Source: Bacteroidales bacterium (GTDB lineage Bacteria; Bacteroidota; Bacteroidia; Bacteroidales; GCA-2711565). Taken from it: a stretch of DNA of 8,152 nucleotides. The stretch spans positions 1 through 8,152 of the forward strand of contig JAOZQX010000049.1 of NCBI GenBank assembly GCA_029931995.1, written 5' to 3'. How positions within the stretch are numbered: the first letter of the stretch is position 1; each line of letters opens with the position of its first letter. Position numbers and translations under genes: made by a program. Positions 7,189 to 8,152 of the stretch are shown here, in pieces. Under the pieces are notes generated by a model. That model was not told the origin of the DNA. It did no database searches and was given only the letters and a program-made list of their open reading frames with translations.

Positions 7189-7621
7189 CGGTATTTAGTT
7201 TTATCATTTGATTTACAATTAGTTTAAAAGAGGAAAGAAAGTTGATTATTTCTTTTTCAGGTAGTATTTGAAGAATTTGTGAGTAGTAGAAATTATTTCT
7301 TGAATTAATCGTCTCGCAGACTTCTTTTCCTTGTACGGTTAGGTTAAGATTTACAATTCTCCGGTTTTCTTTTGGGATGGTACGAGTTATGAGTCCAAGA
7401 TTAACCAAACCATCGACAGTTCGACTAACCGTGCTTTTATCAAGATTTAATTCCTTCGAAAGCTGATTCAATGTTAACTCGCTGTGTTTTGATATCTCCA
7501 GCAAGGTGTGGCATTGAGCTAAAGTAACTCCATTGCAGCATTGAGAGGTATTTTGCTTTTGTAATTCACGTTCAAAATGCCGTAAATTTTCCCTAAATTC
7601 GATTACTGTTTTTGTACCCAT
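7181..7621 (-). CDS. MarR-family transcriptional regulator with Cys-Cys motif
   Basis: This is a winged-helix dimeric DNA-binding regulator, 146 residues from the ATG at 7621, the usual MarR size. The helix-turn-helix covers about 49-78 (LNQLSKELNLDKSTVSRTVDGLVNLGLI) and the wing about 79-93, with the typical basic N-R-R at 86-88. The frame can be extended upstream to a TTG at 7660, but that would run through an inverted repeat and candidate -7 element, so I prefer the ATG. The N-terminal part holds C28, C29 and C37 (QCCNGVTLAQC) and a further C102 lies behind the wing. These could bind a thiophilic metal or metalloid or be oxidised, releasing DNA. The stop overlaps the methyltransferase start by 8 bp. 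It most likely represses its own operon; the ligand is unknown. Confidence 0.9.
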   Translation of the reverse strand: MGTKTVIEFRENLRHFERELQKQNTSQCCNGVTLAQCHTLLEISKHSELTLNQLSKELNLDKSTVSRTVDGLVNLGLITRTIPKENRRIVNLNLTVQGKEVCETINSRNNFYYSQILQILPEKEIINFLSSFKLIVNQMIKLNTDD

Positions 7622-7628
7622 ATTAAAG

Positions 7629-7657
7629 TTGTATATTAAAACCGTTGCAATATACAA
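7629..7657. promoter_or_regulatory. Perfect inverted repeat, candidate MarR operator
   Basis: TTGTATATT (7629-7637) and AATATACAA (7649-7657) are exact inverted 9-mers separated by 11 bp, so the half-sites are 20 bp centre to centre. The right arm overlaps the candidate -7 element of the marR promoter, and the left arm ends 8 bp before the marR ATG. Position and symmetry suit autorepression by the adjacent MarR protein. Symmetry is seen; binding is inferred. Confidence 0.6.
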
Positions 7658-7676
7658 CAATAATAATGAAAAACAA
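7648..7676 (-). promoter_or_regulatory. Candidate promoter of the marR-methyltransferase operon
   Basis: On the minus strand a TTG at 7676-7674 is followed after 19 bp by TATATTG (7654-7648), close to the Bacteroidota pattern TTG-N19-TAnnTTTG but one T short. Transcription would begin around 7641-7643, giving a leader of about 20 nt before the ATG at 7621 and excluding the upstream TTG start. Confidence 0.4.
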
Positions 7677-7756
7677 TATTTTTATTAAAGATGTTAACAC
7701 AAAAGTTTGCAGTAATAATTATGCTTGTAATGCCTAATTAATCTAATAGATATCTG

Positions 7757-7764
7757 TATCTTTG
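7757..7764 (+). promoter_or_regulatory. Bacteroidota-type -7 element of the pta promoter
   Basis: TATCTTTG is an exact match to the Bacteroidota -7 consensus TAnnTTTG. It lies 33 bp before the pta ATG, so the leader would be about 25-30 nt. No convincing -33 TTG is found at the usual 19-20 bp distance; the sequence there is AT-rich. Confidence 0.65.
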
Positions 7765-7797
7765 CAGCCCAAAATAAATAAGAAATAGAATTGATTA

Positions 7798-8152
7798 ATG
7801 TCAAAAAATTTATATCTGGCTGCTGCCGAAACTGATTCAGGGAAATCCTTGATTGTTCTCGGAATTATGAATATCCTTCTTAGTAATGTAAGTAGAGTGG
7901 GGCTATTCAGACCTATTATCCATCTTGATGAAGGTCGTGATCATGATATTGATTTGGTGGCAAAGAGATTTGATCTTCCGTTTGAGCATGATGCAATGTA
8001 TGGACTTACAAGTACCGAGGCTTTTGATTTGATACAAGCCGGGGATATTGATAGTTTGTACGGCAATATTTTGGATAAATATAAAAAGCTTGAAGCACAA
8101 TGTGATTTTGTGCTTATTGAAGGAACCGATTTTAAAGGTTCCCTAAGGCCTT
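7798..8152 (+). CDS. pta: Phosphate acetyltransferase, N-terminal part (cut by window edge)
   Basis: The frame opens at ATG 7798 and runs open to the end of the window, giving 118 residues of an enzyme that is about 700 residues in its long form. Pta interconverts acetyl-CoA plus phosphate with acetyl phosphate plus CoA in the acetate-producing pathway. What is visible is the BioD-like P-loop domain that precedes the regulatory and catalytic domains of long-form Pta: a P-loop-like A-E-T-D-S-G-K-S at 10-17 (first glycine replaced by alanine), LFRPII at 36-41, and VLIEGTDF near 105-112. The catalytic PTA_PTB domain is outside the window, so the call rests on this N-terminal domain; another protein with a BioD-like (DRTGG-associated) N-terminus is the alternative. 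It is transcribed divergently from marR, with 176 bp between the two start codons, and an ackA neighbour would be expected downstream. Confidence 0.82.
   Translation, partial: MSKNLYLAAAETDSGKSLIVLGIMNILLSNVSRVGLFRPIIHLDEGRDHDIDLVAKRFDLPFEHDAMYGLTSTEAFDLIQAGDIDSLYGNILDKYKKLEAQCDFVLIEGTDFKGSLRP

Noticed and set aside
7622..7660. Upstream TTG start that would extend the MarR protein by 13 residues.
   Set aside because: The extension would cover the inverted repeat and candidate -7 element, its residues do not look like MarR sequence, and the ATG at 7621 gives the usual family length.
7691..7697. A single TTAACAT on the minus strand in the marR-pta intergenic region, like one Pho box unit.
   Set aside because: No second copy stands 11 bp away on either side; the nearest similar heptamer, TTAATAA, is 10 bp away and poor. 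The site also contains the self-complementary GTTAAC, so it is likely chance in AT-rich DNA.
7903..8100. Minus-strand open frame of 65 codons at the right end.
   Set aside because: It lies wholly inside the plus-strand pta frame, shows no recognisable domain and has the look of a shadow frame.

Overview
The window looks like chromosomal DNA of a Bacteroidota bacterium, probably an AT-rich environmental or gut Bacteroidales-type organism; genus cannot be told from the sequence. The evidence is the AT-rich composition, the lack of Shine-Dalgarno sequences before most genes, a promoter -7 element of the Bacteroidota type (TATCTTTG at 7757-7764), and proteins typical of the phylum.

Most of the window (about 1-6040, minus strand) is one phosphate-starvation operon. 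In transcription order it holds an outer-membrane beta-barrel porin, the lipoprotein phosphate-binding protein PstS, the permeases PstC and PstA, the ATPase PstB, the regulator PhoU, and a PhoB-type response regulator cut by the left edge. The genes are 2 to 32 bp apart. Together they form a complete route for phosphate: an outer-membrane pore, periplasmic capture, an inner-membrane ABC transporter, and the signalling parts that sense transporter activity. No histidine kinase is in view; it may lie past the left edge. Upstream of the porin (5981-6037) I read four direct repeats of a TAAYAT-like hexamer at exact 11-bp spacing, ending 8 bp before a degenerate -7 element. This is the layout expected of a Pho box. 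An intrinsic terminator of the preceding operon abuts and partly overlaps it.

The second block (6112-7621, minus strand) is a two-gene operon: a cysteine-rich MarR-family regulator overlapping by 8 bp a fusion protein with an N-terminal C_GCAxxG_C_C redox-type domain, a SAM methyltransferase domain and a cysteine-rich tail. A perfect 9-bp inverted repeat (7629-7657) overlaps the likely promoter and may be the regulator's operator. The cysteines in both proteins suggest a response to a thiophilic metal or metalloid or to thiol stress; this is inference.

At the right edge (7798 onward, plus strand) a divergent gene begins that encodes the N-terminal BioD-like domain of phosphate acetyltransferase (Pta). 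It is truncated by the window end. I see no tRNA, rRNA, CRISPR array, insertion sequence or phage gene, and no gene-free stretch longer than about 185 bp.
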